Shown here one piece after another: positions 1 through 6,151 of a stretch of 7,225 bases of DNA (positions are counted from its first letter, which is position 1; the number at the start of each line of letters is the position of its first letter). The notes beneath the pieces are model-generated. The model had not been told where the DNA came from, searched no databases, and saw nothing but the letters and a program-made list of their open reading frames with translations. The position numbers and the translations under genes are program-made. This DNA comes from an uncultured Planctomycetaceae bacterium. GTDB taxonomy: Bacteria; Planctomycetota; Planctomycetia; Pirellulales; UBA1268. Location: the NCBI GenBank assembly GCA_903949225.1, contig CAJAYZ010000348.1, forward strand, positions 1 to 7,225, written 5' to 3'.

Positions 1-712
1 GGCCCGCACGGAACTCCGTGCGCAGCGTCTCCAGCACCTCCTGCCAGGAAAGGCCGCGACGATAGATAATGCGGTAGGCGTTCTTGAGATCAGCGATGTC
101 TTCGGCCGTGTGCCCACTTCGTCGCAGCCCGACGACGTTGAGGCCCACGATGCATCCACTCTGACCATCGACGAGCATGTACGGGGGGATGTCCTGCGTG
201 ACCCGCGCATGCCCACCGACCATGGCCAAGCGGCCTACACGGCAGAATTGATGGACCGCGACGGCGCCGGAAACGAACGCCTTGTCCTCAATTTGGACAT
301 GTCCCCCGAGCATGCTGCCGTTGGCGAAGATGCAGCTATTGCCGACCAAGGAGTCGTGGCCGAAGTGGCCCCCTGCCATGACGTAATTGCTGCTCCCGAC
401 AATGGTGTCGCAGCCTGGCTTGAGCCCGCGATGAACCGTGACGTGCTCGCGGAAGACGTTGTGGTCACCGATGATGACGCGCCCGACATCGGCCGGCCTG
501 GCCACGTGCTGCGGGGCGCCGCCGATGACCGAATGCTCGCAGAACTCGTTGTGGCAACCGGCGGTGACGCCGGACTTGATCACGGCGCCCGAGGCGACGA
601 GGCAGTGGTCCCCAAGTTCGACTCCGGCCTCCACGGAAGCGAAGGCGCCGACCTTGACGCCCGCACCAAGCCTGGCCTCGGGGCTCACGGCAGCCAACGG
701 ATGAATGCTCAC
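1..712 (-). CDS. lpxA: UDP-N-acetylglucosamine O-acyltransferase (LpxA), 3' end beyond the window
   Basis: LpxA moves an R-3-hydroxyacyl chain from acyl carrier protein to the 3-hydroxyl of UDP-GlcNAc, the first step of lipid A synthesis, in the cytosol, as a homotrimer of left-handed beta-helices. The minus strand reads 237 uninterrupted codons to the left edge; the E. coli enzyme has 262, so about 25 C-terminal residues are missing. The product aligns almost without gaps to E. coli LpxA: IHP at the N terminus, hexapeptide-repeat spacing, GGHFGHD holding the catalytic base His119 (E. coli His125) and His116 (His122), GGHV with His138 (His144), AVHQFC with His154 (His160), GLRRSG with Arg198 (Arg204), and the C-terminal helix NAYRIIYRRG. 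The GTG start at 712 fits the family N terminus and follows GGAAGG by 6 nt. Residues 68-71 read QHVA where E. coli has QDLK (Gln73-Lys76). No fabZ, lpxD or other lpx gene lies upstream; the neighbour is a divergent TPR gene. Family assignment is secure; substrate details are inference. Confidence 0.94.
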   Translation of the reverse strand, partial: MSIHPLAAVSPEARLGAGVKVGAFASVEAGVELGDHCLVASGAVIKSGVTAGCHNEFCEHSVIGGAPQHVARPADVGRVIIGDHNVFREHVTVHRGLKPGCDTIVGSSNYVMAGGHFGHDSLVGNSCIFANGSMLGGHVQIEDKAFVSGAVAVHQFCRVGRLAMVGGHARVTQDIPPYMLVDGQSGCIVGLNVVGLRRSGHTAEDIADLKNAYRIIYRRGLSWQEVLETLRTEFRAG

Positions 713-844
713 GGCGTGCCTTCCAGATCGGGAGCAGCTCGGGACGTAAGGCCGGGATCGATCGAGCGGTGGACCCGATCCCGTCGGGGTTCGAACGAAC
801 GGCAGGCCGCTGTCGTCTGTTGCGGCGTTCCGTGACGTCCGAAT

Positions 845-883
845 GAATCCGCAGGGTTATCGTCTTCCTGCGGGCGAGGATTC
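845..883. repeat. Interrupted inverted repeat, possible operator or leader hairpin of lpxA
   Basis: CCGCAGG at 849-855 is the exact reverse complement of CCTGCGG at 867-873, with an 11-base loop. Outside it GAATCC (845-850) matches GGATTC (878-883), so the two stems together form a longer hairpin with a 4-base GCGA bulge if the CC/GG pairs are shared out. No T-run follows on either strand, which argues against an intrinsic terminator. It overlaps the promoter-like elements proposed for lpxA. The pairing is seen directly; the function is unknown. Confidence 0.45.
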
Positions 884-885
884 AA
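856..885 (-). promoter_or_regulatory. Weak sigma70-like promoter candidate for lpxA
   Basis: Read on the minus strand, TTGAAT (880-885) and GATAAC (856-861) are separated by 18 bases. Each matches the sigma70 consensus at four of six positions. Transcription would start near 849 and leave a leader of roughly 135 nt before the GTG. The -35 and -10 elements sit within or against the arms and loop of the inverted repeat at 845-883, as an operator would. Planctomycete promoters are poorly known and such matches arise by chance, so this is only a candidate. Confidence 0.2.
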
Positions 886-977
886 TGGCATTTTCAACCC
901 GCGAAAAGCGGCTTCCCAGCTCTTCCAGCTTCCCCCGATCACGCCTTTGGCCGCAGGTCCCCCGGTTCGCCATGTGG

Positions 978-1029
978 GCTGCCGCGGCCCTCGGAATCGT
1001 CCAAAGGGGCCGGAGCCGAGGGGAGCAGC
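978..1029. repeat. Two-part inverted repeat in the intergenic region
   Basis: CCCTCGG at 988-994 is the exact reverse complement of CCGAGGG at 1016-1022. Outside it GCTGC at 978-982 matches GCAGC at 1025-1029. The internal loop is asymmetric (5 bases on one side, 2 on the other) and the terminal loop is 21 bases. There is no T-run after it. It could fold in RNA from either strand; in GC-rich DNA such stems also arise by chance. Confidence 0.35.
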
Positions 1030-1066
1030 AAAAGCGGTCGATGGCGGCGGGTATGAACGGGAAAAA

Positions 1067-1093
1067 CTTGGGGCGAGGATTTTTTCTCCCAAG
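1067..1093. repeat. Inverted repeat CTTGGG-N15-CCCAAG
   Basis: CTTGGG at 1067-1072 and CCCAAG at 1088-1093 are perfect 6-base arms around a 15-base spacer that contains an AT-rich run of six T (1080-1085). The centre-to-centre distance of 21 bases is two helical turns, the spacing of many dimeric repressor sites. It ends 3 bases before the -10-like TAGAAT, so it would cover the -35 region. An operator is the natural guess; a hairpin is less likely given the long loop. Confidence 0.35.
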
Positions 1094-1096
1094 AGT

Positions 1097-1102
1097 TAGA
1101 AT
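1097..1102 (+). promoter_or_regulatory. -10-like element for the small TPR gene
   Basis: TAGAAT matches the sigma70 -10 consensus at five of six positions and would start transcription near 1109, giving a leader of about 75 nt. No good -35 lies at 16-18 bases; the nearest TTGGGG (1068-1073) is 23 bases upstream, which is too far. If real, the promoter is weak or needs an activator, for example at the neighbouring inverted repeat. Confidence 0.25.
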
Positions 1103-1182
1103 GCACTCCTGTGCCGCCGGCGTGGATGACGTGGAAGATTGGGCCTGAGACGCAGTTCAGGCAAACCGAGGAGGGAAGAGGG

Positions 1183-1497
1183 ATGACGACTCGCGACGAA
1201 CGCTATGATGCCGCCCACGCCACGAAGGACTCCGGGCGGCTGGCGGAAGCCGTGGCCGAACTCGAAGCGGTTGTTGCCGACCACCCAGATTTCGCGTTGG
1301 CCTATTCAGCACTCGCCGCTTGGTGCACCCGCCTCGAGCGGCATGAAGACGCCGTCAGGCACGCCCGTCGCGCCTGTGAACTCGAGCCAAACGACCCGTT
1401 CAGCTACACGGCACTGAGTGTCGCCTGCATGCGAGCCGGAAAGATCGCCGAGGCCGAGGACGCGCTGGCCCGCTCCCGGGCCATGCAGGGGCGATAG
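1183..1497 (+). CDS. Small cytosolic TPR protein (three tetratricopeptide repeats)
   Basis: The 104-residue product is almost wholly TPR, a helix-turn-helix repeat that binds protein partners. Three units follow each other at exact 34-residue spacing: about residues 7-40, 41-74 and 75-104. The marks are G18/R19 with A23, the loop prolines Pro35 and Pro69 34 residues apart, Y41 and Y75 opening repeats two and three, and G86 with A91 in the third. There is no signal peptide, membrane segment or catalytic domain. I chose the ATG at 1183 because GAGGAGGG at 1168-1175 stands 7 nt before it; the in-frame ATG at 1111 has no ribosome binding site and would add a Trp-rich, non-TPR stretch. From memory, planctomycetes carry similar roughly 100-residue TPR proteins with an FSYTALSV segment (here residues 73-80), but I cannot verify this. 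It is divergent from lpxA and convergent with the giant TPR gene. Its partner is unknown. Confidence 0.88.
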   Translation: MTTRDERYDAAHATKDSGRLAEAVAELEAVVADHPDFALAYSALAAWCTRLERHEDAVRHARRACELEPNDPFSYTALSVACMRAGKIAEAEDALARSRAMQGR

Positions 1498-1545
1498 CGG
1501 CGGGACGCCAAGTCGCCACTGCCGTCCAGGAACGTTCTCAGTTCC
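1490..1545. terminator. Weak hairpins in the convergent gap, possible bidirectional terminator
   Basis: GGCGA at 1490-1494 pairs with TCGCC at 1513-1517, and inside it GGCG (1499-1502) pairs with CGCC (1506-1509) around a GGA loop. A second small stem, GGAAC (1529-1533) with GTTCC (1541-1545), follows. They lie at the end of the small TPR gene and just beyond the stop codon of the giant TPR gene, where a terminator is expected, but no T-run follows on either strand. Rho-dependent or structural termination is possible. Confidence 0.22.
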
Positions 1546-1558
1546 CTCCGCGCACCGC

Positions 1559-4500
1559 CTACCTGTCAACCTGCTCGGCGAGCACTTTGTCGAGGGTGTC
1601 GAGGCGTTCCCGGTCGGCCTTGTTGAGCCGTTCGGTTCGAAGCCCCTTCTTTTCGGCGTTGATCAGGGCGGCACGGCACTCCGTGGTCATCCGCGCGTCG
1701 TAGGCGGCCAGTGCCATATGGAGATGGGTCGTGGCCGAAGGGGCCAACAACGACTCCTTCAGATCCTCGATCGCACGCGTGGTGTCGCCTCGCGCGAGCC
1801 AAACAAGGGCCCGGGTGTCGAGAAGCGTCGGGTGGGGGCCGAGTTCGGCGACCGCCGAATCGATCAACTGCTTGGCCTCGTCGATCTCCTTCCTGGCAAT
1901 AAGAATCGCCGCCAGGTTGTTCTTGGCCCGCGAGGCGACAACCGGATCGATGTCGGGGGTGGCGAGGAGTTCCCGGTAGATCACAACCGCCTCGTCCGAC
2001 CTGCCGATCAACTCCATCACAGCGCCCTGGAGAATCACGATCATGACTGATTCCGGATCGGCCCGACGGGCCTTCGCACACATTTCCACGAGACGCTCAT
2101 CGGCCATCGCGGATGGGGATTCGCCGTTGGCTTCGAGGATTCCGGCCCCCGTGCCGAGAACATCGAGAATAGACAGCTGATCCCGTGGGGTCGCGAGGAA
2201 CTCGATCGCCTCTTCGGTGCGCTGTTGGCGTCCGAGGAAAGCTGCCCGAGCCAGGACCCCGTCGGCAGACAGTTCGGCGTATTCCGCGTAGAGCTTGTCG
2301 GCCGCCTTCGGGAAGCCGAGCTCCTCCACCAACTGGGCCACGGCCCCGATCGATCCGGCGGTCTCCGGCGTGGTCGGGCCTTGGGGAATGAGTTTCCGTG
2401 CCGCTTCGGCGGCCGCTTCACGGTCGTCGGCAGCGATGGCGAGTTTGGCGTCGAGCCGGACCGTCATCGGCGCGTCGGGGGCATTTTGCCGAAGTCGGGT
2501 TGCCCAGGTGCGTGCGGAGGAGAGTTCCCCGTGGGCGATGAGTTGCTCGACGAGCGTGGCGATCACGGCAGGTGGGCAGTTCGATTCGGCCGCGATGTCG
2601 AAGAGCGTTTCGCGGGACTCCAGCCAGTTGCCGAGTTTGTCCTGAAGCCAGGCCAGCAAAACACGCTGTTCGACGTCAAGTTCGCCCCGGCGCTTCAGTT
2701 CATCGAGGAGCGAGACGGCCTGCCTCCAGCACTCCGGCTCTTCGCGATCCATGAGAATCGCAAACTCGATCCGAATGTCCTCCGGGGTCAATTCTCCTTC
2801 GGCATCGATGTTCTTCCGGAGAATGCCGAGAGTCTCCTGGAGTTCGCGATATGAGGCATTCCTCGTGTAGTCCTGGGCGAGCCTGCGGCGGGCCCAATAG
2901 AGGCTCGTCGTGCCAGCCGCTTCGGGCATGGCGATGATTCGCAGGAGTTCGGCCTTGGCTGGATTCAGAAGGCCACGGCGGAGGAGGAACTCGGCGAATC
3001 GCCGGGCAACGCGGTGCTCGGTCGGTGCAGCCAGAGTCGCGTTTCGGTAGGCCACCTCCGCCTTTCCGGCATCACCCTGCATCTCGTGGAAGACCGCCGC
3101 GACGATTTCTTTGTCGGGCCCGCTGAGAACGGCGGTGGCCCGTTGCAGAGAAGCATCGGCCTGCTGCGCGGAACCCAGCAGGAGTTGCTGACGGATAAGC
3201 TCGATCCAGCAATCGAGCCTTTCGGGGGCGAGTTCAGCGGCCCGCTCAAAGACTTCCACAGCGCGGGGCTGCTTCTCGCACGCCTGCAGCAGGCGGGCGA
3301 ACCAGAGGAGATGGTCGACGTTCGACTCGTCTGCCGGGGTGATTTCTTCAGCGCGGGCCACAGCCTCGTCGAAGCGGCCCGCCTGAACGTCGATGTCGGC
3401 GCTGATGCGTGCAGCGCCGAGTCCGGCTGCGTCGCCCATCGCACCAATGACTTCCTGCGCCTCGTCGAGTCGGCCTGCCTGCCGCAGCATCCCGACGAGC
3501 ATCCGTCGGACTGCCGGGTTCGTAGCGCCCAGTTCAATTGCCTTCCGGAGGTGGCTGATACAGGCGGCATTATATCCGCGGATCCCGGCAATCTCCGCGA
3601 AGCACTGCTGAATCTGGAACCATCCCGGGCGATCGTTTTGGGCCTCGAGCAAAAAATTGCGGGCCTGCTCGATCGATTGGCGATCCTCCGCCGAGATTGG
3701 CGGGGGCATCCTGTCTTCGCCGAGTTGCTTTTCCCGTGAGATCTGGACTTTCAGGATCATCACCATCGCTTGGGCAACTCGCGACGGTGCCGACGAGCGT
3801 CCGGTCAAATCGCCGATCTGTTCGGCGTATGCGGACAACTTGTCGACATCCTTTTCGTCGATCGCGATCTGGAGGAGCGATGCATGAGCGCGGATCTCCG
3901 ACGGTTCCCGCTCGAGGATCACGGCGGCGATCCGTTCAGCCTCTGGAATATTGCGCTGCTGAACGCGGATTCCCATGATGGTGAGAAGGACGAGAACAGC
4001 ATCTTTGGCGGGGATCTCCTCGCACACTTTTTCGACCGACGCCAACCCGGCCTCGCCTGCCTCACTCCCTTCGCTGGCGGAAACCCTGGCCTCCGCGGAG
4101 AGCACCCGTGGATCGCGGCGGACTGCGGTGCTGAGGCGATCGATGGTCTTCTTCGCCCGCTCGATGTCTTGGTTGGCGAGGAGGAGCGTCACGAACTGTG
4201 CGGCCACCAGCGGATCGTCCGACGAGGCTTCGAATGCCCGTGATGCAATCTCCACCGCTCCGGATTCGTCTCCGCGGCGCTGCAGAACGTTCGATCGGAT
4301 CGAGGCGACTTGGGCATCTCCGATGTGCGGGGAAGTGCTGAGAAGTTCGACCAGTTCGTCGACCTTATTCCAATTGCGTTTCGGCTCCGGGCGACGGAGT
4401 TGGTCCTTGACGCGGAGGTCGAGGAGAGGGGCCCAGAGCAACTGCATCCGTGGGAGGTTTTCTGGGGCCTGGGTTGCAGCCAGCGATTCGAATGCCGCCA

Positions 4501-5938
4501 ATGCCTCGTCGTCTCTCCCGGCCTGCGAGTGGGCTGTAGCGAGCGCGACCCGGGCTTGATAGGAGTTTGGCTCGTCGGCCAGCACCCGTCGGCTCGCCTC
4601 CAGAAGCTCATCTGATTGGCCGAGCGCCTGGTGGCAGATCGCCAGGGCGAGGTCGACGGCATGGGTGAGTTGAGGGGAACTCGCAACGTTCGGTCGGAGC
4701 GACTTCAGCTTCTCCAATGCAGGAATCCATTGCCGGCGCTCCATGAGCAGGCGTGCATCGGCCCACGTGACGACGGGGTTGTCGTCCCCCTCCAATTCGC
4801 GTATTACGTCGACATGCGGTACGATCTCCTCGCCGCGTTCGAGGTCGAACAGCAGATCAACGATGCGACCGCGAATGCTCGTATTGTCGGGCAGGACCTC
4901 AACGCCTTTGACCAGGACATCGAGCGACGCCAGAGGCTCCCCCATCGCCCTGGCGAGGTCTGCATTTCCGATGATCACGCGGGCGTCGTCGGCGTAGGGG
5001 GACAGTCCTTCCTGCATCACCTTCGTGGCTCGCGCGTAGTCTTTGGTTCGCATCGCGATCTCGAACTCTGCAAACAGCACCTGTGGGGAATCGGGGGCCA
5101 GTTGGACGGCTCTCGCGATCTCGATCCCCGCGGCCGCGAGATCGTTGTGGAAGACGCTCCAAGACGCCATCGACAACCAGGCGCTGCTGTCAGTGGGATA
5201 GACTTCCGGCAGCCGACGCATGACCCGCGAGGCGGTGGTCGTGTCGTTGTAGCGACGGGCGAGGATCTCGGCGATGAGGAGGTAGGCATCGGAACAGTCG
5301 GGCAGCGGTTCCCAGGAGGTGTCGAACGACTTCGTGCCGAGATCGAAGCCGATCAGTTTCGAGGCGACTTCTGCGGCCTCGTCGTATCGCCCCATCCCCG
5401 CGCAGGACGTGGCGTAACGGAGGTTGATGATGTGGTCGGGGGTGGGAGGCTTCGCTTTTTTCTCCCCCTCGGAGACGGCCTCTTCCACCGCCTCCGAGGC
5501 GACCGGATTCGTCAGGCGATGATCACGGATGAGCCCGAAATGCTGGCGTGATTCGGTGTAGTTTCCCGTTCGGTAGAGAAATCCGGCGAGTTGCTCGCGG
5601 AGATCGTCGTCGTCGGGGTTCATCCGGACGGCCGTTTCCAGGGCGTCATGAGCCTGGGCGTAGCTCGCCTTCGAGGCCCTCGTCGCCCCCACCTTCCGGA
5701 GCATGAGTTTGGCGAACTCGGCCCGCGCTTCCTTGTCTTCGCTACGCAACCCCATGTAGCGGACGTAGAGGCCCACGGCCTCCTCCGATCGGCCCTCCTC
5801 GGCTCGCTCTCGGGCAAGGGCGAGGAGATTGTCGGCGTTGCGATAGACCTGGAACTCGTGGACCGCATACACGCCCCCCATGCCGCCGACGGCGAGGACA
5901 GCGAGGATGATCAGGAGTTTGAGGTTGACCGATTGCAT
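1559..5938 (-). CDS. Giant membrane-anchored TPR repeat protein
   Basis: The frame encodes 1,459 residues from the ATG at 5938, or 1,472 from a TTG at 5977. Numbered from the ATG, residues about 5-26 are one hydrophobic helix (NLKLLIILAVLAV and on), followed by a soluble, helix-rich body to the end. With a short N-terminal side the body should lie in the periplasm as a superhelical scaffold; VYA before VHEF could also be read as a signal peptidase site, which would release it. TPR-like units with clear Gly/Ala spacing lie near 39-72, 91-124, 247-318, 459-492, 772-840, 877-910 and, best of all, three in a row at 1302-1399. Stretches between are degenerate TPR or other alpha-solenoid. A Lys/Pro linker (KKAKPPTP) sits near 160-167. 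No enzymatic motif is visible. The ATG start is preferred because GGAAAG stands 9 nt before it and the hydrophobic helix follows at once; the TTG form adds a strongly basic KRIRPRRGKRR. A TAG stop lies 3 codons before the TTG. Function is unknown; protein assembly, secretion or envelope organisation are guesses. Confidence 0.92.
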   Translation of the reverse strand: MQSVNLKLLIILAVLAVGGMGGVYAVHEFQVYRNADNLLALARERAEEGRSEEAVGLYVRYMGLRSEDKEARAEFAKLMLRKVGATRASKASYAQAHDALETAVRMNPDDDDLREQLAGFLYRTGNYTESRQHFGLIRDHRLTNPVASEAVEEAVSEGEKKAKPPTPDHIINLRYATSCAGMGRYDEAAEVASKLIGFDLGTKSFDTSWEPLPDCSDAYLLIAEILARRYNDTTTASRVMRRLPEVYPTDSSAWLSMASWSVFHNDLAAAGIEIARAVQLAPDSPQVLFAEFEIAMRTKDYARATKVMQEGLSPYADDARVIIGNADLARAMGEPLASLDVLVKGVEVLPDNTSIRGRIVDLLFDLERGEEIVPHVDVIRELEGDDNPVVTWADARLLMERRQWIPALEKLKSLRPNVASSPQLTHAVDLALAICHQALGQSDELLEASRRVLADEPNSYQARVALATAHSQAGRDDEALAAFESLAATQAPENLPRMQLLWAPLLDLRVKDQLRRPEPKRNWNKVDELVELLSTSPHIGDAQVASIRSNVLQRRGDESGAVEIASRAFEASSDDPLVAAQFVTLLLANQDIERAKKTIDRLSTAVRRDPRVLSAEARVSASEGSEAGEAGLASVEKVCEEIPAKDAVLVLLTIMGIRVQQRNIPEAERIAAVILEREPSEIRAHASLLQIAIDEKDVDKLSAYAEQIGDLTGRSSAPSRVAQAMVMILKVQISREKQLGEDRMPPPISAEDRQSIEQARNFLLEAQNDRPGWFQIQQCFAEIAGIRGYNAACISHLRKAIELGATNPAVRRMLVGMLRQAGRLDEAQEVIGAMGDAAGLGAARISADIDVQAGRFDEAVARAEEITPADESNVDHLLWFARLLQACEKQPRAVEVFERAAELAPERLDCWIELIRQQLLLGSAQQADASLQRATAVLSGPDKEIVAAVFHEMQGDAGKAEVAYRNATLAAPTEHRVARRFAEFLLRRGLLNPAKAELLRIIAMPEAAGTTSLYWARRRLAQDYTRNASYRELQETLGILRKNIDAEGELTPEDIRIEFAILMDREEPECWRQAVSLLDELKRRGELDVEQRVLLAWLQDKLGNWLESRETLFDIAAESNCPPAVIATLVEQLIAHGELSSARTWATRLRQNAPDAPMTVRLDAKLAIAADDREAAAEAARKLIPQGPTTPETAGSIGAVAQLVEELGFPKAADKLYAEYAELSADGVLARAAFLGRQQRTEEAIEFLATPRDQLSILDVLGTGAGILEANGESPSAMADERLVEMCAKARRADPESVMIVILQGAVMELIGRSDEAVVIYRELLATPDIDPVVASRAKNNLAAILIARKEIDEAKQLIDSAVAELGPHPTLLDTRALVWLARGDTTRAIEDLKESLLAPSATTHLHMALAAYDARMTTECRAALINAEKKGLRTERLNKADRERLDTLDKVLAEQVDR

Positions 5939-6151
5939 GATGCGTCGCTTTCCGCGTCGTGGGCGGATCCTTTTCAAAACATCCTATCCGTTGCGGCAAA
6001 TTAGGGGGAAGGAACCGGTCGTCTGGAATCCTTAAAAGTCTGATCAAAGAAGCGGGAGGGATTGGGACGAATATTCCTGGTGAGCCGGGATTGTCGGTCG
6101 TAAGGCCGAGGGGCCCGCAAACACCACGGTCGATTCACCGCGAGGCCTAGC
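5939..6151. promoter_or_regulatory. Divergent intergenic region between giant TPR and Cys-rich genes
   Basis: Both flanking genes start outward from this stretch, so it must hold their promoters unless transcription enters from elsewhere. It is less GC-rich than its surroundings around 6028-6080. An 8-base palindrome GAATATTC lies at 6069-6076 and TGATCA at 6041-6046. I find no convincing -35/-10 pair on either strand. If the giant TPR gene starts at the TTG, the region shrinks to 5978-6151. Confidence 0.4.
6142..6145 (+). promoter_or_regulatory. Ribosome binding site of the Cys-rich secreted protein
   Basis: GAGG followed by 6 bases and then the ATG at 6152. It supports this start, as does the signal peptide that begins right after it. 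Confidence 0.5.

Larger units (their letters stand above)
713..1182. other. Divergent intergenic region between lpxA and the small TPR gene
   Basis: This 470 bp stretch lies between the GTG of lpxA and the ATG of the small TPR gene, which point away from each other. Open frames cross it on both strands, but they are rich in Pro, Arg, Gly and Ser without domain-like pattern, lack a good ribosome binding site and do not show the strong third-position GC bias of the flanking genes, so I regard them as noncoding. What it does hold is three inverted repeats (845-883, 978-1029, 1067-1093), a weak promoter-like pair for lpxA at 856-885, and a -10-like TAGAAT for the TPR gene at 1097-1102. It is long for such a compact arrangement and could hold leader RNA or operators. 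Confidence 0.6.

Noticed and set aside
6..21. Inverted repeat GCACGGA-AC-TCCGTGC at the left edge
   Set aside because: It lies inside lpxA and encodes conserved-looking residues of the C-terminal helix; a two-base loop is unsuited to a hairpin and no T-run is seen. Chance in coding sequence is the simplest view.
110..835. 241-codon plus-strand open frame
   Set aside because: It is the antisense shadow of lpxA, whose minus-strand frame matches the LpxA family along its whole length.
709..1092. Minus-strand open frame of 127 codons whose TGA overlaps the lpxA GTG (GTGA), resembling translational coupling
   Set aside because: The product is Pro/Arg/Gly/Ser-rich without domain pattern, its codon use lacks the third-position GC bias of the neighbours, and it runs through the inverted repeats. 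The 4-base overlap is likely chance.
843..1148. Plus-strand open frame of 101 codons before the small TPR gene
   Set aside because: No ribosome binding site, no recognisable pattern, and it overlaps the region that must hold the TPR gene promoter.
4616..5551. 311-codon plus-strand open frame, with others such as 3014-3739 and 1418-2050
   Set aside because: All lie antisense to the giant TPR gene. In GC-rich genes the complementary frame rarely meets a stop; the products show no domain pattern.
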